Part shown: positions 33,001-45,037 of the stretch, one piece after another
Layout: each line of letters begins with the position of its first letter
How positions within the stretch are numbered: position 1 is the first letter of the stretch
Assembly (NCBI GenBank): GCA_017893485.1
Contig: CM030361.1
Location: 309,543,724 to 309,607,723 of the forward strand
Reading direction: 5' to 3'
DNA: 64,000 bases
Origin: Hemerocallis citrina
Lineage: Eukaryota; Streptophyta; Magnoliopsida; Asparagales; Asphodelaceae
The notes under the pieces: generated by a model
The model's database searches: none
Told to the model about the DNA's origin: nothing
What the model saw: only the letters and a program-made list of their open reading frames with translations
Translations under genes and position numbers: made by a program

Positions 33001-36000
33001 TTTGTGGGCTATAGTACACTAATTTTATCACTTTCATGAGATTTCGTATTTTACTGTTTTGGCCTCATTTTGTGGACTATAGTCCACTGTTTCCGACCGT
33101 TTTCGTGAAATATTTTATTTCACTGCTGTAGCCACAGTTGTGGGCTATAATCCACAATTTTTTGCCACTTTGTGAGAATTTTTATTTCCCACATTTTGCG
33201 GGATATAGTACACTGTTTTCGACCACTTTCATGAGATTTCGTATTTTATTGTTTTGGCCTCATTTTGTGGGTTATAGTGCACAGTTTCCGACGACTTCCG
33301 TAACATTTTTATTTGACTATTTTAGCCTCATTTGTGGGCTATTGTCCACAATTTTCGGGTACGTTCGTGAGATTTTTTAATTCCCTCATTTTGTAGGCAG
33401 TTCACTATTTTCGATCACTTTCATGAGATTTCGTATTTTACTGTTTTGGCCTCATTTTGCTGGTTATATAGTCCACTGTTTCCGACCGTTTTCGTGAAAT
33501 TTTGTATTTGACTATTTTAGCCTCATTTTGTGGGCTATAACCCACAGTTTTCGGACACTTTCGTGAGATTCTTTATTTCCCTCATTTTCTGGGCTATATA
33601 GTACACGGTTTTCGATCACTTTTTTGAGATTTCGTATTTTATTGATTTGACCTCGTTTTGTGGGTTATAGTCCACAGTTTCTGGCCGTTTTCGTGATGTT
33701 TTGTATTTGAATGTTTTAGCCTCAGTTGTGGGCTATAGTCCACAGTTTCCGACCACTTTCGTCAAATATTGTATTTGAATGTTTTAGCCTCATTTGTGGG
33801 CTATAGTACACTGTTTTCGATCACTTTCATGAGATTTCGTATTTAACTGTTTTGGGCTCATTTTGTAGGTTATAGTCCATAGTTTCCGATTGTTTTCGTG
33901 AAATTTTGTATTTGCCTGTTTGAGACTCATTTGTGGGCGATAGTCCACAGTTTTCGGACACTTTCGTGAGAATTTTTATTTCCCACATTTTTTGGGCTAT
34001 AGTACACTATTTTCGGTCACTTTCATGACATTTCGTATTTGACTGTTTTGACCTCATTTTGTAGGTTGTAGTCCACAGTTTTTGATAGTTTTCGTGAAAT
34101 TTTGTATTTGACTGTTTTAGCGTCAGTTCTGAGCTATAGTCCACAGTTTTCGGGAACTTTCGTGAGATTTATTATTTTCCTCATTTTGTGGGCAATAGTT
34201 CACTCTTTTCGATCACATTCACGAGATTTCGTATTTTACTATTTTGGCCTCACTTTGAGGGTTATAGTGCGCAATTTCCGACCGTTTTCGTGAAATTTTG
34301 TATTTGACTGTTTTAGCCCTATTTGTGGGACATAGTCCACAGTTTTCGGTCACTTTCGTGTGATGGTTAATTTTCCCTCTTTTTGTGGGCTAGTACAATG
34401 TTTTTTATCACTTCATAAGATTTCGTATTTTACGGTTTTGACCTCATTTTGTGCGTTATAATCCACAGTTTCTGACCATTTTCGTGAAATTTTGTATTTG
34501 ACTGTTTTAGCCTCATTTGTGAGCTGTAACCCATAGTTTTCGGATACTTTCGTGAGTTTTTTTTATTTTCCTTATTTTTTGGGCTATAAGTACATTGTAT
34601 TCGATCACTTTAATGAGATTTCGTATTTTATTGTTTTGGCCTCGTTTTGTGGGTTATAGTCCACAGTTTCTGACCGTTTTCGTGAAATTTTGTATTTGAC
34701 TGTTTTAGCCTCAGTTGAGGGTTGTAGTCCACAGTTTCTGCCATTTTCGTGAAATAATGTATTTGACTATTTTAGCCTCATTTGTGGGCTATTGTCCACA
34801 GTTTTCGGCTACTTTCGTGAGAATTTCTATTTCGCTCATTTTGTGGGTTATAGTACACTGTTTTCGATTACTTTCACGAGATTTCGTATTTTACTGTTTT
34901 GGCCTCATTTTGAGGGTTATAGTCCACAATTTCCGACCGTTTTCGTGAAATTTTGTATTTGACTATTTTAGCCTCATTTGTGGGATATTGTCCACAGTTT
35001 TCGGCCACTTTCGTGAGATTTTTAATTTTCCCTCATTTGTGGGCTATAGTACATTGTTTTTATCACTTTCATGATATTTCGTAATTTATTGTTTTGGCCT
35101 CATTTTGTGAGTTATAGTCCACAGTTTCCGGCCGTTTTCGTGAAATATTTTGTTTCACTGTTGTAGCCTCATTTGTGGGCTATGGTCCACAATTTTTTGC
35201 CACTTTCGTGAGAATTTTTATTTCCCACATTTTGTGGGATATAGTACACTATTTTCGACCACTTTCATGAGATTTCGTATTTTACTGTTTTGGCCTCATT
35301 TTGTGGGTTAGAGTCCACAGTTTCCTACCGGTTTTGAAATTTTTATTAGACTATTTTAGCTTCATTTGTGGGCTATAGTCCACAATTTTTGGGCACTTTC
35401 GTGAGAGTTTTTATTTCCTTCATTTTGTGGGCAGTTCACTTTTTTTATTACTTTCATGAGACTTTGTATTTTATTGTTTTGGCCTCATTTTGTGGGTTAT
35501 AGTCCACTGTTTCCGACTGTTTTCGTGAAATTTTGTAATTGACTGTTTGAGCCTCATTTTGTGGGCTATAACCCACAATTTTCGAACACTTTCCTGAGAT
35601 TCTTTATTCCCCTAATTTTGTTGTCTAAGTACACGGTTTTCGATCACTTTCATGAGATTTCGTATTTTATTGGTTTTGGCCTCGTTTTGTGGGTTATAGT
35701 CCACAGTTTTCGACCGTTTTCGTAAAATTTTGTATTTGACTGTTTTAGCCTCAATTGTAGGCAATAGTCCACAGTTTCCGGCCACTTTCGTGAAATATTG
35801 TATTTGACTGTTTTAGCCTCATTTGTGAGCTATATTACACTGTTTTCGATCACTTTCATGAGATTTCCTATTTTACTGTTTTGGGCTCATTTTGGGGGTT
35901 ATAGTCCATAGTTTGATTCCGTTTTCGTGAAATTTTGTGTTTGCCTGTTTGAGACTCATTTTTGGGCTATAGCCCACAGTTTTCAGACACTTTCGTGAGA

Positions 36001-39000
36001 ATTTTTATTTCCTACATTTTTTGGGCTACAGTACACTATTTTCGATCACCGTCATGATATTTCGTATTTGACCATTTTGGCCTCATTTTGTAGGTTATAG
36101 CCCACAGTTTCCGACAGTTTTCGTGAAATTTTGTATTTGACTATTTTAGCGTCAGTTGTGGGCTATAGTCCGCAGTTTTCGGAACTTTCGTGAGATTTTT
36201 TATTTCCCTCATTTTGTGGGCAATAGTGCACTCTTTTCGATCACATTCATGAGATTTCGTTTTTTACTGTTTTGGCCTCATTTTGAGGGTAATAGTCCAC
36301 AGCTTCCGACCGTTTTTGGAAAATTTTGTATTTGACTGTTTTAGCCCTATTTGGGGGCCATAGTCCACAGTTTTCGGCCACTTTCGTGTGATGGTTAATT
36401 TTCCCTCTTTTTGTGGGCTAGTACAATGTTTTTTATCACTTCATAAGATTTTGTATTTTACTGTTTTGACCTCATTTTGTGCGTTATAATCCACAGTTTC
36501 CAACCGTTTTCGTGAAATTTTGTATTTGACTATTTTAGCCTCATTTGTGAGCTGTAACCCATAGTTTTCGGATACTTTCGTGAGTTTTTTATTTTCCTTA
36601 TTCTGTGGGCTATAGTTAACACTTTTTGATCACTTTCATGAGATTTTGTATTTTATTGTTTTGGCCTCATTTTGTGGGTTATAGTCCACAATTTCTGACT
36701 ATTTTCGGAAAATTTTGTATTTGACTGTTTTAGCCTCTTTTGTCGGCTATAGTCCACAGTTTTCGGTCACTTTCGTGAGATTTTAATTTTTTCCCTTTTT
36801 TGTGGGCTACAGTACACTGTTTTTATCACTTTAATGTGATTTTGTATTTTACTGTTTTGGCCTCATTTTGTGGGTTATAGTCCACAGTTTCCGGCCATTT
36901 TCGTGAAATATTTTATTTCACTGTTGTAGCCTTGTTTGTGGGCTAGAGTCCAAAATTTTTTGCCAATTTCGTGAGAATTTTTATTTCCCACATTTTGTGG
37001 CATATAGTACACTGTTTTCGACCACTGTCAGGAGATTTCATATTTTACTGTTTTGGCCTCATTTTGTGGGTTATAGTCCACTGTTTCCGACGGTTTTCGT
37101 AAAATTTTTATTTGACTATTTTTGCCTCATTTGTGGGCTATATAGTCCACAATTTTCGGGCACTTTCATGAGATTTTTTAATTCCCTAATTTTGTGGGCA
37201 GTTCACTGTTTTCGATCACTTTTATGAGATTTCGTATTTTACTGTTTTGGCCTTATTTTGTGGTTATAGTCCACTGTTTCCGACCGTTTTCGTGAAATTT
37301 TGTATTTCATCGTTTTAGCCTCATTTTGTGGGCTATAACCCACAATTTTCGGTCACTTCCGTGAGATTCTTTATTTCCCTCATTTTGTGGGATAAGTACA
37401 GGATTTTCGATCACTTTCATGAGATTTCGTATTTTACTGTTTTGGCCTCATTTTGAAGGTTATAGTCCACAGTTTCTGGTCGTTTTAGAGAAATTTTGTA
37501 TTTGACTGTTTTAGCCCTATTTGTGGGCCATAGTCCACAGTTTTCGATGACTTTCGCGAGACTGTTAATTTTCCCTCTTTTTGTGGGCTCGTACCCTGTT
37601 TTTTTTCATTTCATGAGATTTAGTATTTGACTGTTTTGGCCTCATTTTGTGGGTTATATTCCACAGTTTCCAACCGTTTTCGTGAAATTTTGTATTTGAC
37701 TGTTTTAGCCTTATTTGTGGGCTATAGTCCACAGTTTTCGGCCACTTTCGTGAGATTTTTAATTTTCCCTCTTTTTGGTGCGCTATAGTTAACTGTTTTC
37801 GATACTTTCATTAGATTTTGTATTTTACTGTTTCGGCCTCATTTTGTCAGTTATAATCTACAATTTCCTACCGTTTTTGTGAAATTTTGTATTTGACTGT
37901 TTTAGCCTCATTTGTGGGCTATAACCCATAGTTTTCGGACACATTCGTGAGATTTTTTATTTTCCTCATTTTTTGGGCTATAGTACACTGTATTCGATCA
38001 CTTTATTGAGATTTCGTATTTTATTGTTTTGGCCTCATTTTGTGGGTTATAATCTACAATTTCCTACCGTTTTTGTGAAATTTTGTATTTGACTGTTTTA
38101 GCCTCATTTGTGGGCTATTGTCCACAGTTTTTGGCTACTTTCGTGAGAATTATTATTTCGCACATTTTGTGGGCTATAGTACAATGTTTTTGATCACTTT
38201 CATGAGATTTCATATTTTACTGTTTTGGCCTCATTTTGTGGGGTGTAGTCCATAGTTTCCGACCATTTTCGTGAAATTTTGTATTTGAGTATTTTAGTCT
38301 CATTTGTGGGCTATATTCCACAGTTTTCAGACACTTTTGTGAGAATTTTTATTTCCCACATTTTGTGGGATATAGTACACTATTTTCGATCACTTTCATG
38401 AGAGTTCGTATTTTACTGTTTTGGTCTCATTTTGTGGGTTACAGTCCACAGTTTCCGACTATTTGCGTAAAATTTTGTATTTGACTGTTTTAGCCTCATT
38501 TGTGTGCTATAATCCACAATTTTCGACCACTTTCGTGAGATTTTTAATTTTCAGTCATTTTGTGGGCTATAGTACATTGTTTTCTATTACTTTCATGAGA
38601 TTTTGTATTTGACTGTTTTGGCCTCATTTTGTGGGTTATAGTCCACAGTTTCCGGCCGTTTTCGTGAAATATTGTATTTCACTGTTGTAGCCTCATTTGA
38701 GGGCTATAGTACACAATTTTTTTCCACTATCGTGAGAATTTTTATTTCCCACATTTTGTGGCATATAGTACACGGTTTTCGACCACTTTCATGTGATTTC
38801 GTATTTTACTGTTTTGGCCTCATTTTGTGAGTTATTGTCCACAGTTTTCGACGGTTTTCGTGAATGTTTTATTTGACTATTTTAGCCTCATTTGTGGGCT
38901 ATAGTCCATAATTTTCGGGCACTTTCGTGAGATTTTTTAATTCCCTCATTTTGTGGGCAGTTCACTGTTTTCGATTACTTTTATGAGATTTCGTATTTTA

Positions 39001-39769
39001 CTGTTTTGGCCTCATTTTGTGGGTTATAGTCTACTGTTTCCGACCGTTTTCGTGAAATTTTGTATTTGACTGTTTTAGTCGTTTTTTGTGGGCTATAACC
39101 CAAAATTTTCGGACACTTTCGTGAGATTCTTTATTTCCCTCATTTTGTGTGCTTTAGTACACAGTTTTCGATCACTTTCATGAGATTTCGTATTTTATTG
39201 TTTTGGCCTCGTTTTGTGTTTTATAGTCCACAGTTTCCGACCGTTTTCGTAAAATTTTGTATTTGACTGTTTTAGCCTCAGTTGTGGGCTATAGTCCACA
39301 TGTTCCGGTCACTTTCGTGAAATATTGTATTTGACAATTTTAGCCTCATTTGTGGGCTATAGTACACTGTTTTCGATCACTTCCATGAGATTTCATATTT
39401 GATTGTTTTGGGCTCATTTTGTGGGTTGTAGTCCATTGTTTCCGACCGTTTTCGTGAAATTTTGTATTAGCATGTTTGAGACTCATTTGTGGGCGATAGT
39501 CCACAGTTTTCGGACACTTTCTTGAGAATTTTTATTTCCCACATTTTTTGGGCTATTGTACACTGTTTTCGATCACTTTCATGACATTTCTTATTTGACT
39601 GTTTTGGCCTCATTTTGTAGGTTATACTCCACTATTTCTGACAGTTTTCGTGTAATTTTGTATTTGACTGTTTTAGCGTCAGTTGTGGGCTATAGTCCAC
39701 AGTTTTCAGGAACTTTCGTGAGATTTTTTATTCCCCTCATTTTGTGGGCAATAGTTCACTCTTTTCGAT
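30019..39769. repeat. Satellite array, block 4 (longest block)
   Basis: About 9.75 kb of A-B-C satellite in the same orientation. The diagnostic TTTGCYTGTTTGAGACTCAT variant recurs near 30130, 33910 and 35940, and a diverged form near 39470, again with similar neighbours. The G(A)TTCTTTATT variant of the B-C join appears repeatedly (near 32137, 33566, 35607, 37370 and 39123), about 1.4-2.0 kb apart. No gene. Confidence 0.95.
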
Positions 39770-39832
39770 GTTGGGGTCGCTGACAGCTCGAGGTTGCTAG
39801 AAACCATCGTCTTCTTCTCATCGCAGGTATAA

Positions 39833-40387
39833 TTCGTGAACCCTAGATTCCGTTATGAAGGGTTAGATCACGTATTAAATCTATTAAGCCTTTATGATCG
39901 ATACGCACACCAATCCGTAGTCCTGGGAATCATCGTTGTTCCATCATATATCCCGGATGAACATACTCCGGGTATAGGTTTGAAAGTATGTAAAACATGT
40001 GGTAAAACATACAAATTCAAGAGGGGTGACGGCACCAGTACAATTAGTAGGCACATCCAACATAACCATAAAGAACTTCTTGAACAACTACAAGGCCAAC
40101 AAAAAATCAACCCTAGGACCGGTCTAGTTGATAGCCACCCTTATGATCCCGATCTTGTTCATCGGGAAATGGCCCGATTAGTCATTAAGGAAGAGTTACC
40201 ATTTTCTTATCCCGAGAGTAGGGACTTGGAAAATATTAATCAAACGGCCTTAAACCCTCATTTTAGAAGAATTCCGAGAAATACTTGCAAATCGGATTGT
40301 TTTAAAATATACATCGAAATGAAGGACGCTTTGATTGCAATTTTATGGAGTTTAACTTGTAGGGTTAGTTTAACTTCGGATTGTTAG
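39833..40387 (+). pseudogene. hAT transposase N-terminal part: BED zinc finger, ends at TAG
   Basis: The frame opens after TAA at 39830 and has no ATG near its start. A splice-acceptor-like TTCTTCTCATCGCAG lies at about 39812-39826, so the true start was probably on a lost upstream exon. A BED-type zinc finger is visible: Cys-x2-Cys at about 39989-40000 and His-x4-His at about 40052-40069 (VCKTCGKTYKF ... RHIQHNHK). It is followed by NTCKSDCFKIY and RVSLTSD, the first part of the RNase H-like fold with its first catalytic Asp. TAG at 40385-40387 stands where hAT proteins have the Trp of SDLWT; the frame continues unshifted afterwards. Confidence 0.82.
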
Positions 40388-40760
40388 ACGGGTGTAAACA
40401 ATATTCCAACGATGGGAATAACCTATCATTGGATCGACAATGATTGGATTCTTCAAAAAAGAATCATATCACTTACGGCGTTGCCGTATCCCCATAGTGG
40501 CACTGAAATAGCAAATCGTATTATAGAAATTTGTGATGTTTTCCATATTCGCGATAAAATTATGTGTATTAGTTTTGATAATGCATCTAACAACAATTTA
40601 GCAATTACTACTTTAAAATTCATATTAAATCCTCCATCTGACAATATTTTTCATGTTAGATGTGCATGTCATATTATAAATTTATGTGTTCAAGATGCAT
40701 TAAAAATAGCCGATTCATATATAGTTAAAATTAGAAATTGTGTACATTTCATTGCATTAA
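40388..40760 (+). pseudogene. hAT transposase middle part, interrupted by a Harbinger-like insertion
   Basis: Same frame as the previous part. Motifs: GITYHWIDNDW, then CISFDNASNN with the second catalytic Asp, then FHVRCACHIINLCVQDAL (conserved CxxH region). The frame is cut at GCATTAA by the element at 40761. If that element and one copy of the TAA duplication are discounted, the reading frame passes into the C-terminal part without shift (1199 extra bases, a shift that matches the frame change). Confidence 0.85.
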
Positions 40761-41956
40761 GGATCTGTTTGGTTCAAAGGAGGGGAGGGGAGGGGAGGGA
40801 TTTTAATGGAGGGGAGGGAAGGGGAGGGAAAGGGAGGGGAGGGATTTAATGAAAACTCTGTTTGGTTCAAAGGAGGGGAGGGGAGGGAAAATAATAATTT
40901 TCTTGTTTGGTTCACAAGGGGAGGGAATGGATTTTATAATAAAATTACTTTTATACCCTTTTGCATATAATAAGAAATTCATACAACCACTTCATACAAT
41001 ACAAATTGAAACAACAACGAATTAGAGAAATTTTATACAAGCATTATCTTTTCTCTTTAGAATAGATACAAGCAAATTATGCAAGCATAAATGACTTATT
41101 CTTCCTTGTGAGGTTAGCACATAGCAACAATTGTCAATTTGCAACTTGCTACTCAAACAATGCTTGCGGATGAAGATCAAACTGTTGTTAATCTTCGAGT
41201 TTGTGGTTAATTGATCTATACATCAAGTTATGCCCCGTATAATTTTTAGTCATTTTTAAGTTGCTGACGCTGTAGATGGATGGAGTCACATTGGTAATAA
41301 CACAATAATACAAACAGGCATGAAAACATTCCTCACAACTTTTTGTTTAAGTGTTTTTCATCTTTTTCTGTACCTTGTAATTTTATAACAAGTATAGAGT
41401 GATGCATATAAGTAAGTTGTACTCAAGTTTTTGAGTTAGATAAAAAAGCCTGTCTCACTTTTAGTTTAAAAAGTATGTATCACTTTTAGTATCGTCATTG
41501 ACAACACTAATACGATGGATTGATTCATGCAAACCACATAAGTTTCAATGTAAGTTTATATAAATCATAAAATAAAGTAGATGTACTGTTGTTAATTTTT
41601 AGTCATTTTTAATTTTGTACAGGAAAAAGAAAGGGGTCGAGAGAGCACTGTAATGGTTGTTTAATAGCAGACTGTTTTATTTATTTGAGTAGGGAAAAAG
41701 AGAGTTTTTTTTATTAGATTAGGATTTAGATTTTAAAGGGCAATTTAGTCATGCCACTTTAAAAAAATTGCCCTATTTTCTCTCCCCTCCAAATCCCCCC
41801 ACTTTTGGAGGGGAGCCAAAATTGGCTCAGGAGGGGTGTTGCACCCCCCCATTTCCCTCCCCTCCCCTCCTAAAAATTGAACCAAACAAGAAAAGTAATT
41901 AAAAACCCCTTCCCTCCCCTCCCCTTCCCTCCATTCCCCTCCAACCAAACAGACCC
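40761..41956. mobile_element. Harbinger-like non-autonomous DNA element (MITE-type, 1.2 kb)
   Basis: Terminal inverted repeats GGATCTGTTTGGTT (left) and GGGTCTGTTTGGTT (reverse complement of right end), 13 of 14 identical, flanked by the 3-bp duplication TAA (40758-40760, 41957-41959). A TWA duplication and this terminus are typical of PIF/Harbinger (Tourist-like) elements. It has no transposase. Subterminal regions are GGAGGGGAGGGG on the left and CCCCTCCCCTCC on the right. The left end holds three copies of the TGTTTGGTTC + G-rich block (near 40764, 40858 and 40908) and the right end two. The central 0.8 kb is AT-rich without features. Confidence 0.82.
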
Positions 41957-43032
41957 TAAGTCCAAGTATTTTACAAGAATGGAAAGCTTGGTGTAGGGTT
42001 AGAAATGTTCCTTTTAGAAGATTTCCAAAGGATGTTACACACCGATGGAATTCTACTTTTGATTTACTAAATGTTGTTACCGAATATAAAGCAGTTGTAA
42101 ATGATTTTTGTATCGCAAAAAATATGCACAATTTTGAAATGACTCCCCACGATTGGTTTTTTGCCGAATCTTTGTTGAAATTTTTAGAATCTTTTAAAAC
42201 CGCAACTTTAAAATTTTCAAAAACATATGAATCTACTTCTAGTAGCATTTTTATTGAATTAGTTAGCATGATGCAAACATTTAACGAAATGTTAAATGAT
42301 ATTAATGTTGGTGAGATTGTAAAACCTGCATTTCAAAAATTTTTGAAGTATTATTTTCCTCCTCCTATGTTGATTTGTGTTACTACGGTTATGGATCCTC
42401 GGATCAAATTAGAAGGTACGAAGAGTTTGATAGAAATGTTTTTTGCATTACTTGAGGAACATGTAGAATTAGTAATTGATTGCGCTACTTTTTTAGTTCA
42501 GTTTGAATCTACGTTAAATAACTTGTATGATTATTATAATAGACGTTTTGCTTCTAGTAGTACAACTTCTGTAGTTAGTTCTTCTTCTGGTAGTTCTAAA
42601 GGTAAGGGTAAAAGTAGAATTGGTGATAGAACATTTAATTTACTTGAACAAATTCAATCAAAAAAACCTAGGACTAATCAACCAAATGAATTAAATTGGT
42701 ATAACCAACAAGATTCTGAGCCTTCTACTTCTCCACTAGATATTTTACAATGGTGGAAAGACCATGAACACACTTTTAGTATTCTGTCAATTATGGCTAA
42801 AGATTTACTAACTCCTCCTGTCTCTACAGTTGCTTCTGAGAGTGCATTTTCTTCAAGTGGCAGGGTTCTAACTGATTACAGGAATCGCATGAAGCCCGAC
42901 ACATTAGAGATGCTCGTTTGCACAGAAGACTGGCTGAAGGCTGAAGATAGGACACAAGGGAAAGCACTATCAACGTCCACAAGTGGGAGCAACTCGCTGG
43001 AAGAACAACAACAACAACAACGACAACAATAG
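41957..43032 (+). pseudogene. hAT transposase C-terminal part with dimerisation domain
   Basis: Open from the insertion point to TAG at 43030-43032. It contains the hAT block FPKDVTHRWNSTFDLL, a Ser-rich linker (about 42550-42615) and the C-terminal hAT dimerisation domain (WWKDHEHTFSILSIMAKDLL, VASESAFSSSGRVL, MLVCTEDWL). The tail ends in a CAA-repeat Gln run. Positions and spacing fit a full-length C-terminus. With the TAG at 40385, the missing 5' end and the insertion, the copy cannot make an active transposase. Confidence 0.88.
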
Positions 43033-43334
43033 CTTTGCTTGTTATGTTAAATTATAAAAATTGTAGTCAATTAAAATTGTATATAAGAAATATGTTATTG
43101 TATAAAACTTATTTGTGAATTGAATTCTTCATTTCATTAGAAATTGTGAAAATTGTATAACTTAAATTCATATGAATAATATTTCAAAATTTGTTGCCAA
43201 TTTCACTCTTTCAATCTTATTATTATTATTACAATTTTTAATGTTTACTAGTATTATTACTTACTTAGTATTATTATTATTATTATTATTTTAAACTACA
43301 AAAAAAATAAAAAAAAATAAAAAATCTAACCCTA

Positions 43335-43543
43335 TATAAATGGGCCAACCCGCGGGTCGACCCGGCCCAACCCGGGTTGAACCCTAAAGGGTTCACGGGT
43401 TGGGCGGGCCACCCAAACCAAGTTTGAGCCCGGCCCGGACCGGCCCGGATAAGTGGGCAAACCGGCCCGAGCCCGCCCACTATACGTGCCAACCCGTACG
43501 GGTTGGGCCCGGCCCGGCCCACTCGACCAGTTCGCCATCCCTA
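43335..43543 (-). repeat. hAT 3' subterminal GC-rich region and terminal inverted repeat
   Basis: Rich in CCCGG, GGGCCC and GGGTTGGGC motifs in both orientations, ending CGCCATCCCTA. Subterminal repeats of this kind are the usual binding region for hAT transposases. There is no left-hand counterpart in this copy. A trinucleotide-like ATT/TAT run (43215-43290) precedes it. Confidence 0.75.
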
Positions 43544-44452
43544 ATTTTCGGACACTTTCGTGAGATTCTTTATTTCCCTCATTTTGTGGGCTATAGTACA
43601 CGGTTTTCGATCACTTTCTTGAGATTTCGTATTTTATTTTTTTTGCCTTGTTTTTTGGGTTATAGTCCACAGTTTCCGACCGTTTTGATGAAATTTTGTA
43701 TTTGACTGTTTTGGCCTCACTTGTGGGCTATAGTCCACAGTTTCGGGCCACTTTCTTGAAATATTGTATTTGATTGTTTTAGCCTCATTTGTGAGCTATA
43801 GTACACTGTTTTCGATCAATTTCATGAGATTTCAAATTATACAGTTTTGGGCTCATTTTGTGGGTTATAGTCCATAGTTTCTAACTGTTTTCATGAAATT
43901 TTGTATTTGCCTATTTGAGACTCATTTGTGGGCTATAGTCCATAGTTTTCGGACACTTTCGTGAGAATTTTTATTTTCCCCATTTTTGGGGCTATAGTTC
44001 ACTGTTTTCGATCACTTTCATGACATTTCATATTTGGCTGTTTTGGCCTCATTTTGTAGGTTATAGTCCACAGTTTCCGACAGTTTTCGTGAAATTTTGT
44101 ATTTGACTATTTTAGCATCATTTGTGGGCTATAGTCCACAATTTTCGGGAACTTTCGTGAGATTTTTTATATCCCTCATTTTGTGGGTAATATAGTTCAC
44201 TCTTTTCGATCCCATTCATGAGATTTCGTATTTTACTGTTTTGGCCTCATTTTGAGGGTTATAGTCCACAACTTCCGACCATTTTCGTGAAATTTTGTAT
44301 TTGACTGTTTTAGCCCTATTTGTGGGCCATAGTCCACAGTTTTCGGCCACTTTCGTGAGACTGTTAATTTTCCCTCTTTTTGTGGGCTAGTACACTTTTT
44401 TTTATCATTTCATGAGATTTCGTATTTTACTGCTTTGGCCTCATTTTGTGGG
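43544..44452. repeat. Satellite array, block 5
   Basis: About 0.9 kb of the same satellite in the same orientation. It includes one TTTGCCTATTTGAGACTCAT-type variant near 43910. Confidence 0.95.
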
Positions 44453-45025
44453 TAACCCCTGTTTCCGTAAATACATATTTTCTGAATATTTTCCGTATTT
44501 TAATTATTTATAAATTTTTTATTATTTTAAACTCGAATTGGGCCTTTTATTAAAATCTTTTCGAACCGGAAATTATATTTACTTCGAATAAAAGTATATT
44601 CTGACTTCATTGTTTGTTTTCTAAGTGATTGGCTGTTTGTAACTTATCTTATTACTATTTGGATATTTATAAACTTGTTTATCTGAAATTCTATTTGATA
44701 TGTATATCAAATTATTATAATTGTTATTATTATCATTTTTATTATTCTTGTTATCTGTACTATTATTAGTATTTTTACTATTAATATTATTACCCTTGAT
44801 TTTAATTTAAAAATCGATTTCTTTCGTTAATTGTATTTGTAGTCATTTGAAATAATTTCCATATTGTGGTACAAATATATTTTGTTATATAATCCTAATT
44901 TTTATTTATTTATTATTTTATCTATTCTATTGGATCTTTTCATTTAGATCCTAATACCCCATTTGAATCCATAACCCATTTTCTTATTGGATAATCCAAT
45001 ACCCAATACCTAAAACTCGTTACCC

Positions 45026-45037
45026 TATATATATAAA
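45026..45037 (+). promoter_or_regulatory. TATA box of the outer LTR
   Basis: TATATATATAAA followed by CCACCCTAAACCTAAACC and a C-rich leader. Position about 570 bp into the element fits an LTR U3/R boundary. Confidence 0.45.

Larger units (their letters stand above)
39770..43543 (+). mobile_element. hAT-superfamily DNA transposon, 5'-truncated
   Basis: Carries a hAT transposase frame (39833-43032) and ends GCCATCCCTA at 43543. Its reverse complement TAGGGATGGC is the usual plant hAT terminus, and the next 200 bp are rich in GGCCCGG/GGGTTGGGC as in many plant hATs. No matching terminus is seen at the left: satellite stops at CTTTTCGAT (39769) and transposon sequence starts at once. The flanks are out of satellite phase and share no 8-bp duplication. 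So the 5' end was lost by deletion or recombination. A Harbinger-like element sits inside. Confidence 0.88.
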
